DNA from: an uncultured delta proteobacterium
GTDB taxonomy: Bacteria > RBG-13-61-14 > DRUE01
Reading direction: 5' to 3'
Assembly (NCBI GenBank): GCA_903930515.1
Contig: CAIYYW010000119.1
Location: 1 to 6,875, forward strand
DNA length: 6,875 bases
Part shown: one piece after another, positions 6,799-6,875 of the stretch
Layout: each line of letters opens with the position of its first letter
How positions within the stretch are numbered: the stretch's first letter is position 1
Program-made: the position numbers and the translations under genes
The notes under the pieces: model-generated
Database searches by the model: none
Told to the model about the DNA's origin: nothing
Seen by the model: only the letters and a program-made list of their open reading frames with translations

Positions 6799-6875
6799 TT
6801 ATTTCAAACTTAAAGAAAGCTTGACCGTCTTGATTTCAAAATGCCCCACCGAAATGGTAACAGAGTTTGCAGCCG
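6799..6875 (-). CDS. GH38 alpha-mannosidase-like protein, extreme C-terminus (most of gene outside window)
   Basis: Only the last 24 codons and the stop (TAA, 6799-6801 on the minus strand) are in the window; the frame is open to the right edge. The segment includes the string VGHFEIKTVK, and 17 of the 24 residues match the C-terminus of the 3955-6747 GH38 protein in a gapless alignment. The stop codons fall at equivalent positions. This supports a tandem paralogue read in the same direction and lying 51 bases upstream of the complete GH38 gene. Codons for shared residues often differ (for example in GHFEIKT), so the duplication is not very recent. Whether the missing part is intact and keeps its catalytic residues cannot be seen. 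Confidence 0.8.
   Translation of the reverse strand, partial: AANSVTISVGHFEIKTVKLSLSLK

Noticed and set aside
6772-6804. Plus-strand intrinsic terminator made of the dyad and the T-run at 6795-6800
   Set aside because: No plus-strand gene precedes it, the T-run is separated from the stem by about 8 bases, and the T-run coincides with the stop region of the minus-strand gene.
6052-6813. 253-codon plus-strand open frame opposite the 5' half of the GH38 gene and running into the intergenic gap
   Set aside because: The opposite strand encodes the GH38 catalytic core with all metal ligands. This frame has biased composition (Leu/Pro/Arg/Val) and no recognisable domain.

Overview
The window carries five protein-coding genes, two of them cut by the window edges, in two convergent arms. 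It is gene-dense, and no stretch over 300 bases lacks a gene. Base composition looks uniformly GC-rich (roughly 55-60% by eye, not computed). Two full-length glycosidases have Sec-type signal peptides, and the translation signals are ordinary bacterial ones. This suggests a glycan-degrading bacterium, probably diderm and perhaps from an uncultured lineage. The only housekeeping gene is fmt, and I cannot name the phylum from it. No tRNA, rRNA, CRISPR array, transposon or integrase is visible.

Plus arm (1-2998): two tandem paralogues of the raffinose-synthase/alkaline alpha-galactosidase type of glycoside hydrolase family 36 (GH36). The first is present only as its last 286 codons. The second is complete, exported, 704 residues long, and has both expected catalytic aspartates. 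The two align over 2-859 and 2141-2998 at a constant offset of 2139 bases. Inside this otherwise diverged alignment is a 95-base block that is almost identical, including at synonymous sites.

Minus arm (6875-3011, read right to left): the last 24 codons of a GH38 alpha-mannosidase-like gene, a 51-base gap with a dyad and a polypurine mirror repeat, a complete exported 930-residue GH38 alpha-mannosidase, and, 5 bases after its stop, fmt (methionyl-tRNA formyltransferase). The arms meet tail to tail with 12 bases between stop codons and no recognisable intrinsic terminator.

How the genes may work together: exported alpha-galactosidase-type and alpha-mannosidase-type enzymes, each duplicated in tandem, would suit stripping a glycan with both alpha-galactosyl and alpha-mannosyl residues outside the cytoplasm. 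That substrate is inferred. fmt acts in translation initiation and has no obvious link to glycan breakdown; it appears simply to be co-transcribed. I do not see a clearly novel system here. The points most worth checking are the paired tandem duplications, the apparent gene-conversion tract, and the coupling of fmt to an exported glycosidase.
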